A DNA stretch of 64,000 nt. It comes from Agrobacterium vitis. Lineage in GTDB: Bacteria; Pseudomonadota; Alphaproteobacteria; Rhizobiales; Rhizobiaceae. The notes beneath the pieces were generated by a model. The model did no database searches, was not told the DNA's origin, and worked only from the letters and a program-made list of their open reading frames with translations. Both the position numbers and the translations under genes were made by a program. The DNA is taken from assembly GCF_037039395.1 (NCBI RefSeq), contig NZ_CP146242.1, positions 1,054,001 through 1,118,000 on the forward strand, written 5' to 3'. Of the stretch, positions 8,539-18,346 are shown piece after piece (the stretch's first letter is position 1; each line of letters opens with the position of its first letter).

Positions 8539-9014
8539 TTTGCCATCACCTGCACAGTGCCATCCGCCAGGACCGTTCCGCTGACGATCTGGCCGGAATC
8601 GAGATTACGGACGCGGATGACGTCGCCGATATTGGCATCGTCCATCGGGCTGCCCGACGCAGAAATGGTGAGGTTGCCGATATTGAAGATCAGCCGCAGC
8701 TGCGATCCGCGGATGACCGCATAGGGGCGTTTCAGCGTCGCCAACGGAATAGTGCGACCGGGCAGCAATGTCTTGGTCGAGAGCATGCCGACCACATCCG
8801 CCATGTCAGAGGCAAAGCCGCCGGCAAGATTGGGATTGGTCACCTGAACCCGATCCAGTTTGTTGGACGAAATCGCTTCGCCTGGATAGATGGTGTCCGT
8901 CGGAACGATCGCATAACGATCCCGCGCCGCTGACGGGGCGGCGGCGAAAGCCACCAGGACCGTAACGGCCACCCCGGTCAACATGAACATTCTCTTCATA
9001 TGGCGAAACATCAT
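8535..9014 (-). CDS. flgA: flagellar P-ring assembly chaperone FlgA
   Basis: FlgA is the periplasmic chaperone needed for FlgI ring assembly. The 159-residue protein has a signal peptide (residues 1 to about 31, ending SAARD) and an SAF-like domain with YPGEAISSNKLDRVQV, LLPGRTIPLATLKRPYAV and the closing block IGDVIRVRNLDSGQIVSGTVLADGTVQV. The first ATG at 9014 has AGGGG 5 bases upstream and was preferred over an internal ATG at 8999. It lies between flgG (17-bp gap) and flgI (4-bp overlap). Confidence 0.93.
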   Translation of the reverse strand: MMFRHMKRMFMLTGVAVTVLVAFAAAPSAARDRYAIVPTDTIYPGEAISSNKLDRVQVTNPNLAGGFASDMADVVGMLSTKTLLPGRTIPLATLKRPYAVIRGSQLRLIFNIGNLTISASGSPMDDANIGDVIRVRNLDSGQIVSGTVLADGTVQVMAK

Positions 9015-9031
9015 GTTTGCCCCTTTGATGT

Positions 9032-9823
9032 TTACTTTAGGTTCTTGCTGACGATCTGCGCCATTTCGTCGGCGGTGGTGATGACCTTGGAATTCATCTC
9101 GTAGGCGCGCTGGGCCGAAATCAGGCTGGTGATTTCCGTCACCGAGTCGACATTGGAAGACTCCAGATAGCCCTGTTTCAGATAGCCATAGCCCGCGTCG
9201 CCGGGCACGCCGTTGATCGGATTACCGGAGGAAGCCGTTTCCTCGAACAAATTGTCACCAATAGCCTTCAAACCAGCCGGGTTGACGAAAGCCGACGTTT
9301 CCAGCTGACCCAGGGTTGTATAGGTGGAAGAACTACCCTGCAAAACCGAGACCTCACCGGATTCGCTGATCTTCACTTCGGTCGCATCCGTCGGGATGGT
9401 GATGTTTGGAATGATCTTATAGCCTTCGGTCGTCACCAGGTTGCCGTCGGAATCCTTGTTAAGGGCGCCAGCGCGGGTGTAGAATGTGGTGGCGCCGTCA
9501 GGGCTCTGCACCTGGATGTAACCGCGTCCAACGATGGCAACGTCCAGTTCGTTCGAGGTCTCCGACAATTCGCCCTGCTCGTTCATCGTCCGAACGGCTG
9601 CTGTCTGCACACCAAGACCGATATTGGCGCCTTCCGGCACCGTCGACTGGTTGGCGCGGTTTGCGACGCCCACAGCCTTTTCGGTTTGATAGAGAAGGTC
9701 CGAAAACTCGGCGCGCGACTTCTTGAAACCGGTCGTATTGATATTGGCGATATTGTTGGAAATGACCTCGAGGTTGGTCTGCTGGGCATTCATGCCGGTG
9801 GAGGCAATTGCGAGAGCTCTCAT
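9032..9823 (-). CDS. flgG: flagellar distal rod protein FlgG
   Basis: FlgG makes the distal rod of the basal body. It has 263 residues, starts [21 protein letters not shown] and shows the rod/hook motif [19 protein letters not shown] near residues 22-40. The C-terminal flg_bbr region reads [20 protein letters not shown] before [15 protein letters not shown]. These features and its length separate it from FlgF (244 residues, at 13306). It sits 18 bp after fliE and 17 bp before flgA. Confidence 0.97.
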   Translation of the reverse strand: MRALAIASTGMNAQQTNLEVISNNIANINTTGFKKSRAEFSDLLYQTEKAVGVANRANQSTVPEGANIGLGVQTAAVRTMNEQGELSETSNELDVAIVGRGYIQVQSPDGATTFYTRAGALNKDSDGNLVTTEGYKIIPNITIPTDATEVKISESGEVSVLQGSSSTYTTLGQLETSAFVNPAGLKAIGDNLFEETASSGNPINGVPGDAGYGYLKQGYLESSNVDSVTEITSLISAQRAYEMNSKVITTADEMAQIVSKNLK

Positions 9824-9841
9824 GTGCTGCTATCCCTGAGG

Positions 9842-10216
9842 TTAAATCTGCATTTTTGTGATGTCGAGGAAGGCCGAAACCAGCTTGTCGCGCAGCGCAA
9901 TCGCCGTTTGCAGGGATTTCTGCGCAGACATGACGGAATCGACCACTTCGCGGGTACTGACCTTGCCGAGCATGCCGTCGAGGGAGTTGCTTTCAGCGGT
10001 CTTCAGGTTCTGCATCGCATCGTTCATCACGCCGCCGACGACATCGCTGAAGCTCATGCCCGTCGCAGTGCCCGGTGTCGCGTTCTGCGCCGTGACGCCC
10101 GTCTGCGTGCTGAAGAGCGAATGTGTACCACCGAGCGAGGCCGTGCTTGTAGCGTCGGTGCCTTCCGTCATGCTCGCTGGGACGAGAGAGCCAACTTTGC
10201 TAATGGAATCAATCAT
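9842..10216 (-). CDS. fliE: flagellar hook-basal body protein FliE
   Basis: FliE is the small adaptor between the MS-ring/export gate and the proximal rod. The 124-residue protein has a variable Thr/Ser/Gly-rich N terminus and the conserved C-terminal helix region [18 protein letters not shown] preceded by [20 protein letters not shown]. Its ATG overlaps the flgC stop by 4 bp. It is somewhat longer than the enterobacterial protein (about 104 residues), as is common in rhizobia. Confidence 0.95.
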   Translation of the reverse strand: MIDSISKVGSLVPASMTEGTDATSTASLGGTHSLFSTQTGVTAQNATPGTATGMSFSDVVGGVMNDAMQNLKTAESNSLDGMLGKVSTREVVDSVMSAQKSLQTAIALRDKLVSAFLDITKMQI

Positions 10217-10650
10217 TGTGAGCTCTTCAGCAGGTCGAGGGTCGAGGTAATCAGGTCACGTGTCTGCTTGACGGACTGAAGATTGGCTTCATAGGTGCGG
10301 TTGGCTTCGCGCATGTCGGCCATTTCGATCAGCACGTTCACATTGGGCATTTTCACGTAGCCCTTGGCATCGGCAGCCGGATTGCTGGGATCGTATTCTT
10401 CCGCGAAATTCGACTTGTCGAAGCCAAGTTTCTTGACCTTGACGATTTCCGTGCCTGTAGCGCGGTCCATTTCGGACCCGAAGGTGATCGTCTTGCGCCG
10501 GTAGGGATTGGCGCCGGGCGTGTCGCCGGTGCTCTGGGCGTTGGCAATATTTTCCGAAACGATCCTGAGCCGGGTGGACTGTACATCCAGTCCGCTGCCG
10601 GCAATTTTCAGGGCCGAGGTGAGAGGATCTGTCGCGGTGACGGAATCCAT
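10213..10650 (-). CDS. flgC: flagellar proximal rod protein FlgC
   Basis: FlgC forms part of the proximal rod. The 145-residue protein has the N-terminal rod motif [21 protein letters not shown] and the C-terminal motif [33 protein letters not shown], both characteristic. It lies 3 bp after flgB and overlaps fliE by 4 bp. Length fits the family (about 135-145). Confidence 0.97.
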   Translation of the reverse strand: MDSVTATDPLTSALKIAGSGLDVQSTRLRIVSENIANAQSTGDTPGANPYRRKTITFGSEMDRATGTEIVKVKKLGFDKSNFAEEYDPSNPAADAKGYVKMPNVNVLIEMADMREANRTYEANLQSVKQTRDLITSTLDLLKSSQ

Positions 10651-10653
10651 GGT

Positions 10654-11046
10654 TTACCCCTTTACAGTCATCAGCATCATGCGATTAAAACTACTGACGA
10701 GGTTGGTGTTGAGCGAGTGCTGCCGCTGGATCTCGCCCATCTTGGTCATCTCATCGGCCAGCGCGACCGAGTTTCCCGACACCTGAACGCCGATTTCGCC
10801 ATTCAGAGGCGCCTCGCGGATATCGACATCCAGATCGGTGTTCAGATCGCTCGAGGCCATATGCTTCGAATTGGTCCGCGCCATACCAAACTGACGCACG
10901 TCCAGGATGGCATTGAAGGGCGTGATGTCCTTCGCCATAAATTTCGGTGTATTGGCATTGGCTATGTTGCCGGCGATCACTTCCTGGCGCAGGGAAAGCC
11001 ACTCGGCCTGCCGTGATGCCACATCAAAAAGCTTTATCGGTTCCAT
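10654..11046 (-). CDS. flgB: flagellar proximal rod protein FlgB
   Basis: FlgB forms the proximal rod next to FlgC. The 130-residue protein has the signature EVIAGNIANANTPKFMAKDI near residues 22-41 and ends with a helix (HSLNTNLVSSFNRMMLMTVKG). It is the first gene of the block flgB to fliP; about 185 bp upstream (11047-11230) separates it from the terminator of the preceding gene, so a promoter there is plausible. Confidence 0.96.
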   Translation of the reverse strand: MEPIKLFDVASRQAEWLSLRQEVIAGNIANANTPKFMAKDITPFNAILDVRQFGMARTNSKHMASSDLNTDLDVDIREAPLNGEIGVQVSGNSVALADEMTKMGEIQRQHSLNTNLVSSFNRMMLMTVKG

Positions 11047-11230
11047 AGAGTTTTCTCCAATTTACACCCTGGAGATTAGGCCGGTAATCTTGCGTGGGAC
11101 TGACCGCAAAACCGGCCTTTCCTACAATCGTTAACTTTTCCTAAGATCCAATTTAAGATTTTGAAACAATTGTATATTTATCGAGGATTGATCGCCGGAC
11201 GGTCGCAATTTCAGCCCTGGACGCCAAAGC

Positions 11231-11254
11231 AAAAAGCCGCCCATGGGCGGCTTT
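11231..11254 (-). terminator. intrinsic terminator before flgB
   Basis: A perfect palindrome AAAGCCGCCCA / TGGGCGGCTTT (11233-11254), with a five-base T run on the minus strand, lies about 80 bp past the stop of the 190-residue gene at 11336. It would stop the flgF-fliI unit before flgB. Confidence 0.8.
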
Positions 11255-11335
11255 GAAAAGCACACTGGATGCGGGGTGAAAACAATGGTCGGCCAAGGCC
11301 CACACTTGGTCCCGGCCCGCACGCGCAAGGCCGGG

Positions 11336-11908
11336 CTACTGGTTTTCGTAGATCGCGCCGGTGCTGGTGATGATCACCCATTTTCCATTGCGTTGTTCCA
11401 GTGTCGCAACCCGGCTATTGTCGGGCAGGACGGAGCCGACCTTGACCATGAACATGCCGGAGGCATCCTCGATCATGGCGCGACCGTTGGAGACATGCAG
11501 CAGCCGGAAACCGCCCCCGGGAAAGGGCTGTTCGATCTTCAGGGGCTCACCATCGGGATCTTTGCGCCCGATATCGGACGCCGTCGCCGTGGTCAGCGGG
11601 TCGAGATTATCAGGAACTTTCTGTTCGCGCTCTTCGCGGGCCACCAGGGCCATGGGAGACACGCTGAACACATTGCGCGCATCGACCTGCGGCAAGTCGC
11701 GGGTCCGGTCCATCGGCTCGACATGAATGCCGAATTTATCGGGATTGAAAAACACATACCACGGAAACATCGCCGCGCTGCAGGCCAGCACGACGCCAAC
11801 CGCCGCCAACATCCTATCCATCGATGACGCGCCCGACCGGCGGGGCGTACGAGGCCGAACCACCTCGTCGGCATCGCTGTCTAACGGATCATGTTCTTGA
11901 TCTTGCAT
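11336..11908 (-). CDS. unknown membrane-anchored protein of the flagellar cluster
   Basis: I do not recognise a named family. The 190-residue product has a charged cytoplasmic N terminus (residues 1-30), one hydrophobic segment (MLAAVGVVLACSAAMFPWYVFF, about 33-54) and a periplasmic part. Its last 65 residues look like a small beta domain with GFRLLHVSNGRAMIEDASGM and VATLEQRNGKWVIITSTG. The start overlaps fliI by 20 bp, so it is co-translated with the export ATPase, and a gene of this kind is found at this place in other rhizobia. A role in flagellar assembly or motor function is an inference from position only. Confidence 0.8.
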   Translation of the reverse strand: MQDQEHDPLDSDADEVVRPRTPRRSGASSMDRMLAAVGVVLACSAAMFPWYVFFNPDKFGIHVEPMDRTRDLPQVDARNVFSVSPMALVAREEREQKVPDNLDPLTTATASDIGRKDPDGEPLKIEQPFPGGGFRLLHVSNGRAMIEDASGMFMVKVGSVLPDNSRVATLEQRNGKWVIITSTGAIYENQ

Positions 11909-13283
11909 TGCTGTTTCCAGAATTATTGGCCGCCTTCAGGGCATGGGCGAGGTCGGCATAGGCATCGACGACAGCCCTGTCGGAGGGAGTTTGCTTCAGC
12001 ACTTCGTAAAGGATCGGAACCTGCTTGATCGCCATATCCAGATCGGGATCGCTGCCAGCGCGGTAACCACCGATCAGCCGCAGATCGCGCGTTTCCTCGA
12101 AACGGTGGATCAGCGTCTTCAGGCGCGACACGAGCTTTTCCTGGTCAGGTGTCCAGGCCTTGCGCGCCAAACGCGAAATCGAGGCCAGCGGATTGATCGG
12201 TGGATAGCGCCCTTCTTCGGCCAGGCTGCGGTCCAGAACGATGTGGCCGTCGAGAATACCGCGGGTACAGTCGGCAATCGGGTCGTTGTGATTGTCACCA
12301 TCGACGAGGATGGAAATGATCGCCGTGATCGTGCCTGTTCCCTCTTCGCCGGGACCGGCGCGCTCCAGAAGCTTGGGCAGCTCGGTAAACACCGAGGCAG
12401 GAAATCCACGGGCAATCGGCGGTTCGCCGGCGGCTGTCGCCACTTCGCGGATGGCATGGGCGAAACGGGTAATGCTGTCGGCGATGAACAGGACATTGTC
12501 ACCCTGGTCACGAAAATGCTCGGCAACGGTAATCGCGGTCAAAGGCGCCATCTTGCGCAGCATCGGGCTCTCGTCACTGGTTGCCACGATCGCCACGGTC
12601 TTGGCCATGTTGTCGCCCAGCGTATCCTCGATGAATTCGCGCACTTCGCGGCCACGTTCGCCAACCAGCGCAATCACCACCTTGTCAAAGGCGTCAGCCT
12701 TGGCGAGCATGGAGAGCAAGGTCGACTTGCCCACGCCGGAGCCGGCAAAAATCCCAAGGCGCTGGCCAAGGCAAAGCGGCGAGAAGATGTCGACCGCCTT
12801 CACGCCGGTGCGAAACCCGGTCTCGACGCGCTTGCGCCCCATGGACGAAGGCGCGGTATTGGCAATAGAGCGGCGCACCAGACCCGGCATGACCGGCCCC
12901 AGCCCATCAATCGGATCACCCAGCGCGTTGAGCGTGCGGCCACACCAGCTATCCTGGGCGGCGACCCGGAAGGCGCCCTTGCGGATGACCGTGTCGCCGA
13001 TGGCAATCGGCTCGCCCGGCTCGATAGGGCAGACATAGGCGAGATCAGGCTCGACCCGCACCACTTCGCCCAGGTGAATGCCGGTTGGACTGCGATGGGC
13101 AACAAAATCGCCCAGATGCAAATGGCGCGACAGACCCGTAACCGTGTAATGGCCAGCGGCAATGGTGCGGACATGTCCGCCATGGGCGACGGAATAATCC
13201 GACGTGGCATACCGCTTGGCAATGGCTGCCATGGCATCCAGCTGTGTATTCCTGTCGATCCGGGGGGTGAATTCAACGGTCAT
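11889..13283 (-). CDS. fliI: flagellar export ATPase FliI
   Basis: FliI is the F1-beta-like ATPase that energises unfolding and docking of flagellar export substrates at the cytoplasmic face of the export gate. It has 464 residues. The Walker A motif AGSGVGKS is at about 180-187, followed by VIALVGERGREVREF, the Walker B region NVLFIADSITRFAHA, and the C-terminal YPPINPLASISRLARKAW block. It lies 22 bp after flgF and overlaps the downstream small gene by 20 bp. The usual regulator gene fliH is not seen here. Confidence 0.97.
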   Translation of the reverse strand: MTVEFTPRIDRNTQLDAMAAIAKRYATSDYSVAHGGHVRTIAAGHYTVTGLSRHLHLGDFVAHRSPTGIHLGEVVRVEPDLAYVCPIEPGEPIAIGDTVIRKGAFRVAAQDSWCGRTLNALGDPIDGLGPVMPGLVRRSIANTAPSSMGRKRVETGFRTGVKAVDIFSPLCLGQRLGIFAGSGVGKSTLLSMLAKADAFDKVVIALVGERGREVREFIEDTLGDNMAKTVAIVATSDESPMLRKMAPLTAITVAEHFRDQGDNVLFIADSITRFAHAIREVATAAGEPPIARGFPASVFTELPKLLERAGPGEEGTGTITAIISILVDGDNHNDPIADCTRGILDGHIVLDRSLAEEGRYPPINPLASISRLARKAWTPDQEKLVSRLKTLIHRFEETRDLRLIGGYRAGSDPDLDMAIKQVPILYEVLKQTPSDRAVVDAYADLAHALKAANNSGNSNARSRT

Positions 13284-13305
13284 GGGAAGACGATCCAGTC
13301 AGCGG

Positions 13306-14040
13306 TCATTTGCTGCCGCCCAGCGTCTTGATCGTTTCGCTCATGCTGTTTTCAGTCTGGCTCATCGATGCCGAAATGCTTTCGAAAGCGCGGCTGACCT
13401 GGATAAGTTGCGTCATCTGGCTGATGCCATTGACGTTGGATTGCTCGACGTAACCCTGCATGACGCCGATTGTCGCATCGTCGACGACGGCCTGCGGCCG
13501 GTCGGTGGTGATAACGCCACTATTTTCGGTGCGCAGATAGCCCTTGGAAATATCCGCCGTGAACAGGCCGATCTGGCTGATCTGGCGGCCGTTCTGGTTG
13601 ATCGTGCCATCGGAGCCGACATGCGGCTCACCGCCATTGGGATCGAGCTGAATAGGTCCGCCACCGGCATCCAGAACCGGATAGCCGCGCACCGAGACCA
13701 ACTGACCGGTGGATGTCATGGTAAAACGACCGTCCCGGGTCAAGGTCGGGCCGGCCGGCGTATCAATGCTGAACCAGGCATCACCTTTGACGGCAAAATC
13801 CAGGCTACCGCCGGTTTGCAGCATTTCGCCGGACTGGGTATTGAGATAGTCGTTGCCTTGAGAAACAAATGCGACCTTGGCATTCTGATCGTTGCCGGTC
13901 CGGCTGACGATTTCGTCGAATTTCACCTCGGTGCCGCGAAAGCCGACCGTATTCACATTCGCCATATTGTCGGCGATGGTGGTGAGACGTTTGTCGAGCG
14001 CCCGTTGCGACGACAGGGATACATACATGCCGGATTGCAT
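13306..14040 (-). CDS. flgF: flagellar rod protein FlgF
   Basis: FlgF is a rod protein between FlgC and FlgG. It has 244 residues and starts MQSGMYVSLSSQRALDKRL, followed by the rod motif TTIADNMANVNTVGFRGTEVKF. The C-terminal part contains GYVEQSNVNGISQMTQLIQVSRAFES. It is the first gene of the minus-strand flgF-fliI unit; motA diverges from it across 406 bp. Confidence 0.95.
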   Translation of the reverse strand: MQSGMYVSLSSQRALDKRLTTIADNMANVNTVGFRGTEVKFDEIVSRTGNDQNAKVAFVSQGNDYLNTQSGEMLQTGGSLDFAVKGDAWFSIDTPAGPTLTRDGRFTMTSTGQLVSVRGYPVLDAGGGPIQLDPNGGEPHVGSDGTINQNGRQISQIGLFTADISKGYLRTENSGVITTDRPQAVVDDATIGVMQGYVEQSNVNGISQMTQLIQVSRAFESISASMSQTENSMSETIKTLGGSK

Positions 14041-14446
14041 TAAGAGTTACCTCCAAGCCTTGCGTTCGTAACCAAGACCAGCAGGCCTGACGTCCACCGC
14101 CATTGTTCCGTCATGCAGGATCATTCTGCTTCGGGGTACAGCGTGTTTTTTGCGGTCCGTCACGGTTGCTCGCCTTCCATCATGGAACGTGGTTTACCGT
14201 TCATTGACCCTATTCATGCGCGCAAATGCTTGCGCGAAACTGTCTGGATGCAAACCCGTCCGCAATACGTAAACTCGCCTCAGACAAGCATGATTGGCAG
14301 GGATCAAATCCGGTGATGGCGGCGGGGTCCTGATAGGCAACCAGGATCATCTTTCTCATGCCCATCAGCCTCACGCCCATCAGCCTCACGCAAGGCAGGC
14401 TGCCTATCGGTTGAAGTGAAGAGAAACGTGCGGATGCAGGCGCAAT
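14041..14446. other. divergent control region between flgF and motA
   Basis: This 406-bp gap must carry the promoters of the two divergent motility units. An exact 15-bp tandem duplication of CCCATCAGCCTCACG lies at 14361-14375 and 14376-14390, followed by a GGCAGGCTGCC palindrome. No gene is seen, and no promoter box was assigned with confidence. Confidence 0.5.
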
Positions 14447-15322
14447 ATGAATATTATCATCGGATTCGTTATTACCGTGGGCTGTATCCTTGGCGGCTTC
14501 ATGGCCATGGGCGGCCATCTGAACGTGCTGATACAGCCTTTCGAATTAATGATCATCGGCGGCGCCGGTCTGGGTGGCTTTGTGATGGCCAACCCGATGA
14601 AGATCGTCAAGGATTCCGGCAAGGCGCTGGGTGAAGCGTTCAAACACGCCGTCCCCAAGGAGCGCGCCTATCTGGATGTGCTCGGTGTTCTCTACTCGCT
14701 GATGCGCGATCTGCGCACCAAGTCGCGCAACGAAATTGAAGCTCATATCGATAATCCTGAAGAATCCTCGATCTTCCAGACCGCGCCCAATCTTCTGAAA
14801 AACAAGGAACTCACGTCCTTCATCTGCGACTATGTTCGCCTGATCATCATCGGCAATGCCCGCAGCCATGAGATCGAGGCCTTGATGGACGAGGAAATCA
14901 ACACCATCCTGCACGATAAGATGAAACCCTACCACGCCATCACCGCGATGGGAGACAGCTTTCCGGCCATCGGTATCGTCGCGGCGGTTCTCGGGGTTAT
15001 CAAGGCCATGGGCAAGATCAACGAGTCGCCCGAAGTTCTTGGCGGCCTGATCGGCGCTGCCCTGGTGGGGACCATGTTGGGTATCTTCTTGTCCTACTCG
15101 GTCTGCAACCCGCTGACCTCGCAAATCAAGATCGTCCGCACCAAGCAGCACCGCCTGTATATCATCGTCAAGCAGACACTGCTTGCCTATATGAACGGTT
15201 CGGTTCCGCAGGTTGCCCTTGAATATGGCCGCAAGACCATTTCCTCCTATGAACGTCCGTCCATCGATGCCGTAGAGCAGGAAATGATGAATCCGGGCGG
15301 CGGCAACGAGAAGGCTGCATGA
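14447..15322 (+). CDS. motA: flagellar stator protein MotA
   Basis: MotA is the proton-channel stator subunit that works with MotB. The 291-residue protein has four predicted membrane segments: residues about 3-22, 31-50, and a pair in the second half ([16 protein letters not shown] and [21 protein letters not shown]). The conserved [19 protein letters not shown] motif carries the Pro residue important for torque. It is the first gene of a plus-strand unit and overlaps fliM by 4 bp. motB is not next to it, as usual in rhizobia. Confidence 0.97.
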   Translation: MNIIIGFVITVGCILGGFMAMGGHLNVLIQPFELMIIGGAGLGGFVMANPMKIVKDSGKALGEAFKHAVPKERAYLDVLGVLYSLMRDLRTKSRNEIEAHIDNPEESSIFQTAPNLLKNKELTSFICDYVRLIIIGNARSHEIEALMDEEINTILHDKMKPYHAITAMGDSFPAIGIVAAVLGVIKAMGKINESPEVLGGLIGAALVGTMLGIFLSYSVCNPLTSQIKIVRTKQHRLYIIVKQTLLAYMNGSVPQVALEYGRKTISSYERPSIDAVEQEMMNPGGGNEKAA

Positions 15323-16278
15323 CCATGAGCGAGACCGCCCAACCTCAATCCCTGCCAAAACCGATGGACCCTGCCTTGCTTGCCCGCCTTACCGGTGGCC
15401 TTGGCGATATGAAATCCGTCGAAAAGCTTTGCCAGGATTTCGGTCAACTCTATAGCGAGTTCCTGCCGGACGTTTTTCACAGCGAAACCAACCTGACCAT
15501 CGAAGTCGGTTATCTTGGCTTTAAAAGCGGCATGATGCGCGATCTGGTTGTCGGCCTCGGCGATAATTTCGTGCTGGCCGATACCTCTCTGCGCAACTGG
15601 TCACCGAATTTTGTCATGGCCTGCGGCAACGGTTTCGTCATCACCCTGATGGAAACCCTGCTCGGCGGCATGCAGGAATTCATCGGCGAGCCGATCAAAA
15701 GGCCGCTGTCGAATATCGAACTCGACCTGGCGGTCATGGTCTTTGAACGGATCGCCAATGTGCTGCGCTCCGGCGTCAATGCGACCGGCGGCTTTGAACC
15801 GATTTTCGAGCGGCCCCACAACTGGGAAAACCGTCTGCGGCAGGATGGCGAACAGATCGAGGAATTCGGCGCTCTGGTGCATATGAGCATCAAGCTGGGC
15901 AAGATCATCTCCGATTTCGCCCTGATCATTCCGCAGAAGACCCTTTTAAAGACCAATGTCACGGCGCCGAAGTCGAAAAACCAGGTCTCCAAAGCCCGCA
16001 AGGAATGGGCCGAGCAGCTGGCGGAACAGGTGCGCAAGAGCCAGGTCACTCTGGAAGGCCGTATCAGCCTGCAATCGCTCAGCCTGCTGACGGTTTCCAA
16101 GCTTGCGGCTGGCGATGTCATTCCCTTTCTCGAAAAGGGCGATGTGACAGTCGACGTCAGCGCCAACGGGCGCGACCTTTATACCTGCGAATTCGGACGC
16201 GCTGGCGACCATTACACCGTCCGGGTGAAGTCGATGCACAGTACGGATAGTGAGCTTTTACGTCATCTCATGAGATGA
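15319..16278 (+). CDS. fliM: flagellar motor switch protein FliM
   Basis: FliM is the C-ring switch protein that binds CheY-P and FliG. It has 319 residues. The middle CheC/FliM-like region includes [20 protein letters not shown] and [23 protein letters not shown]; the C-terminal SpoA (FliN-like) domain reads [28 protein letters not shown]. The ATG overlaps the motA stop (ATGA); a second in-frame ATG 2 codons later is possible. FliN follows after 63 bp, and FliG comes next, so the three switch proteins are clustered. Confidence 0.93.
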   Translation: MTMSETAQPQSLPKPMDPALLARLTGGLGDMKSVEKLCQDFGQLYSEFLPDVFHSETNLTIEVGYLGFKSGMMRDLVVGLGDNFVLADTSLRNWSPNFVMACGNGFVITLMETLLGGMQEFIGEPIKRPLSNIELDLAVMVFERIANVLRSGVNATGGFEPIFERPHNWENRLRQDGEQIEEFGALVHMSIKLGKIISDFALIIPQKTLLKTNVTAPKSKNQVSKARKEWAEQLAEQVRKSQVTLEGRISLQSLSLLTVSKLAAGDVIPFLEKGDVTVDVSANGRDLYTCEFGRAGDHYTVRVKSMHSTDSELLRHLMR

Positions 16279-16341
16279 CGATTTTCCCTGTTGCATCCAT
16301 GGCAGCAGGTTGAGGCAAGTTTCAAAGGGAATAGTATTTGC

Positions 16342-17004
16342 ATGGCTACGAAAAAAACACCTGTAAAAGAAGATGATGCCCTGGCGATGCCATTGGGCGA
16401 TGCCGATCTCGATCAGGCTATCGATGATCTGCGCGGGGTCTTGAAAAGCGACAGCGATGGCGGCCTGCCGGATATCGGCGCCGACTTCGGGGGAACGGAT
16501 TTCGCAGCCGAATCCGGCGGCGACTTCGGCGCTGCAGCCGGCGGCCTTTCCGATTTCGAAAGCGATTTCGGCGGCGGCGCAGCCGCCGGGGCCAGTGATT
16601 TCGGCACCAGTGACTTTGGCGGCAGCGATCTCGGCGGTGGAGATTTCGGTGGCGGCGATTTTGGCGGAAGCGACTTCGGTGGCAGCGCATCAGGTGGCGG
16701 GGGCAGCTTCGATGCCGCACCGGCCCATCAGGCGCCGGGCAGCGCTCTGGAGTCCAATCTCGACCTGATCATGGACATCCCGATTGATGTGCAGATCGTG
16801 CTTGGTTCCAGCCGTATGCCGGTTTCGGGCTTGATGAATCTTGAAGAGGGCGCAATCATAGCGTTAGATAAAAAGATCGGTGAACCTGTGGAGATCATGG
16901 TTAACGGTCGACGGATTGCCCGCGGAGAGATTACAGTTCTTGAGAATGACGATACGCGATTCGGTGTGAAATTGATCGAAGTTATGAGCACCAAGACGTC
17001 CTGA
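16342..17004 (+). CDS. fliN: flagellar motor switch protein FliN
   Basis: FliN is a C-ring switch protein. The 220-residue product has an unusually long N-terminal extension: an acidic start followed by a Gly/Asp/Phe/Ser repeat of the type DFGGS or DFGGG (about residues 45-118). The conserved SpoA domain comes last ([20 protein letters not shown] to the end). FliN proteins elsewhere are often about 100-140 residues, so the low-complexity half is an extension seen in rhizobia. The start [12 protein letters not shown] at 16342 has AAAGGG upstream; an open frame 17 codons longer lacks a ribosome site. Confidence 0.93.
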   Translation: MATKKTPVKEDDALAMPLGDADLDQAIDDLRGVLKSDSDGGLPDIGADFGGTDFAAESGGDFGAAAGGLSDFESDFGGGAAAGASDFGTSDFGGSDLGGGDFGGGDFGGSDFGGSASGGGGSFDAAPAHQAPGSALESNLDLIMDIPIDVQIVLGSSRMPVSGLMNLEEGAIIALDKKIGEPVEIMVNGRRIARGEITVLENDDTRFGVKLIEVMSTKTS

Positions 17005-17033
17005 CCCCATGAACGGGCCAGAGAGGAAAGACC

Positions 17034-18077
17034 ATGATGGACTTTGACGATTTCGGCGGACCGGTAGCGGGCAAGCCACTGAGCCAGGCCGACAAGGCAG
17101 CCGCCGTGTTGTTGGCCATGGGCAAAGGCGTGGCGGGAAAGCTGCTGAAATATTTCACGCAGGCCGAACTGCAGATGATCATCAATTCGGCCCAGACGCT
17201 CAGAACAATTCCACCGGACGAACTGGCCGAACTGGTCGGTGAATTCGAGGACCTGTTCACCGAAGGCGCAGGCCTGATGGACAACGCCAAGGCCATCGAG
17301 GAAATCCTCGAGGAAGGCCTGACGCCGGAAGAAGTTGACGGCCTGCTTGGCCGGCGCACAGCCTTCCAGGCGTTCGAGACCTCGATCTGGGACCGCTTGC
17401 AGGATGCAGACCCCGATTTCATTGCTCAGTTCCTATTGCGCGAGCATCCGCAGACGGTTGCCTATATCCTGTCCATGCTGCCCTCCTCCTTCGGTGCCAA
17501 GGTGCTGATCAAGCTGCCGGACAGCCGCCGCGCCGACATCATGAACCGTACGGTCAACCTGAAGAATGTCAGCCCGCAGGCCGCTCAGATCATTGAGAAC
17601 CGTGTGGTGGAACTGATCAGCGAGATCGATGCGGAACGCAATTCGGTGGGCACCGCCAAGGTGGCCGAACTGATGAACGAGTTGGAAAAGCCGCAGGTCG
17701 ATACCCTGCTGGAATCGCTCGAATCGATCAGCAAGGAATCCGCCACCAAGGTGCGTCCGAAGATCTTCCTGTTCGAGGATCTGCTGGTCATGCCACAGCG
17801 CAGCCGGGTCATGTTGCTCAACGATATCTCCGGCGACATTCTCACCATGGCGCTGCGCGGTGCCTCGAACGAGATCCGCGAATGCGTGCTTTCGGCCATC
17901 AGCCCGCGCTCGCGCCGCATGATCGAATCGGATCTGCAAGCTGGAACAGTCGGAATCAATCCGCGGGAAATCGCCATCGCCCGACGTGCTGTCGCGCAGG
18001 AAGCCATCCGCCTTGCCAATTCCGGACAGATCCAGCTCAAGGAACCGGAAGGCGACAAGGATACGGCCGCCGCCTGA
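17034..18077 (+). CDS. fliG: flagellar motor switch protein FliG
   Basis: FliG is the C-ring protein that touches the MS-ring and the stator and so generates torque. It has 347 residues. The N-terminal domain begins KAAAVLLAMGKGVAGKLLKYF; the middle domain contains EHPQTVAYILSMLPSSFGAKV; the C-terminal domain has the torque helix region DISGDILTMALRGASNEIRE. GAGGAAA precedes the double ATG. It follows fliN by 29 bp. A weak terminator-like hairpin and 269 bp separate it from flhB. Confidence 0.97.
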   Translation: MMDFDDFGGPVAGKPLSQADKAAAVLLAMGKGVAGKLLKYFTQAELQMIINSAQTLRTIPPDELAELVGEFEDLFTEGAGLMDNAKAIEEILEEGLTPEEVDGLLGRRTAFQAFETSIWDRLQDADPDFIAQFLLREHPQTVAYILSMLPSSFGAKVLIKLPDSRRADIMNRTVNLKNVSPQAAQIIENRVVELISEIDAERNSVGTAKVAELMNELEKPQVDTLLESLESISKESATKVRPKIFLFEDLLVMPQRSRVMLLNDISGDILTMALRGASNEIRECVLSAISPRSRRMIESDLQAGTVGINPREIAIARRAVAQEAIRLANSGQIQLKEPEGDKDTAAA

Positions 18078-18183
18078 CGTTGCACAAGGCATATGGAGCG
18101 TGTGCGACCGTGTTTCAGGCGCAGCTTGCACGCCACTGTTGACAATACCGCTCCCCAGCGATCCGAATGGATTGAAAGAGTTG

Positions 18184-18230
18184 AAGGCCGGAATAGAGAG
18201 CGTTAAGCTTTCTGCTCCGGCCTTTATTCG
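18184..18230 (+). terminator. putative terminator after fliG
   Basis: AAGGCCGGA (18184-18192) pairs with TCCGGCCTT (18216-18224) across a long loop and is followed by TATTCGTTTT. It lies about 105 bp after fliG and would separate motA-fliG from flhB. The T run is imperfect. Confidence 0.5.
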
Positions 18231-18254
18231 TTTTATAAAACGCGCAGCGCTGTA
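18229..18254. repeat. partial palindromic element (TATAAAA core plus GCGCTGTAG end)
   Basis: CGTTTTATAAAACG (18229-18242) is a perfect palindrome with the same core as the 44-bp palindrome at 42414. It runs into CGCAGCGCTGTAG, the same end as the palindromic element at 20084-20128. It looks like a degenerate member of that intergenic family. Confidence 0.5.
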
Positions 18255-18346
18255 GGGCCGGAGATTGGCATGCAGACCCCCATTATAATTTCTTGATGCA
18301 TCGCATAGGATGCGTGACGCTGTAATCAACCGACCGAGGTCCCGAC

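Noticed and set aside
11943..13331. 462-codon open frame opposite fliI
   Set aside because: Mirror frame of a conserved gene with full Walker motifs; the composition is typical of antisense frames.
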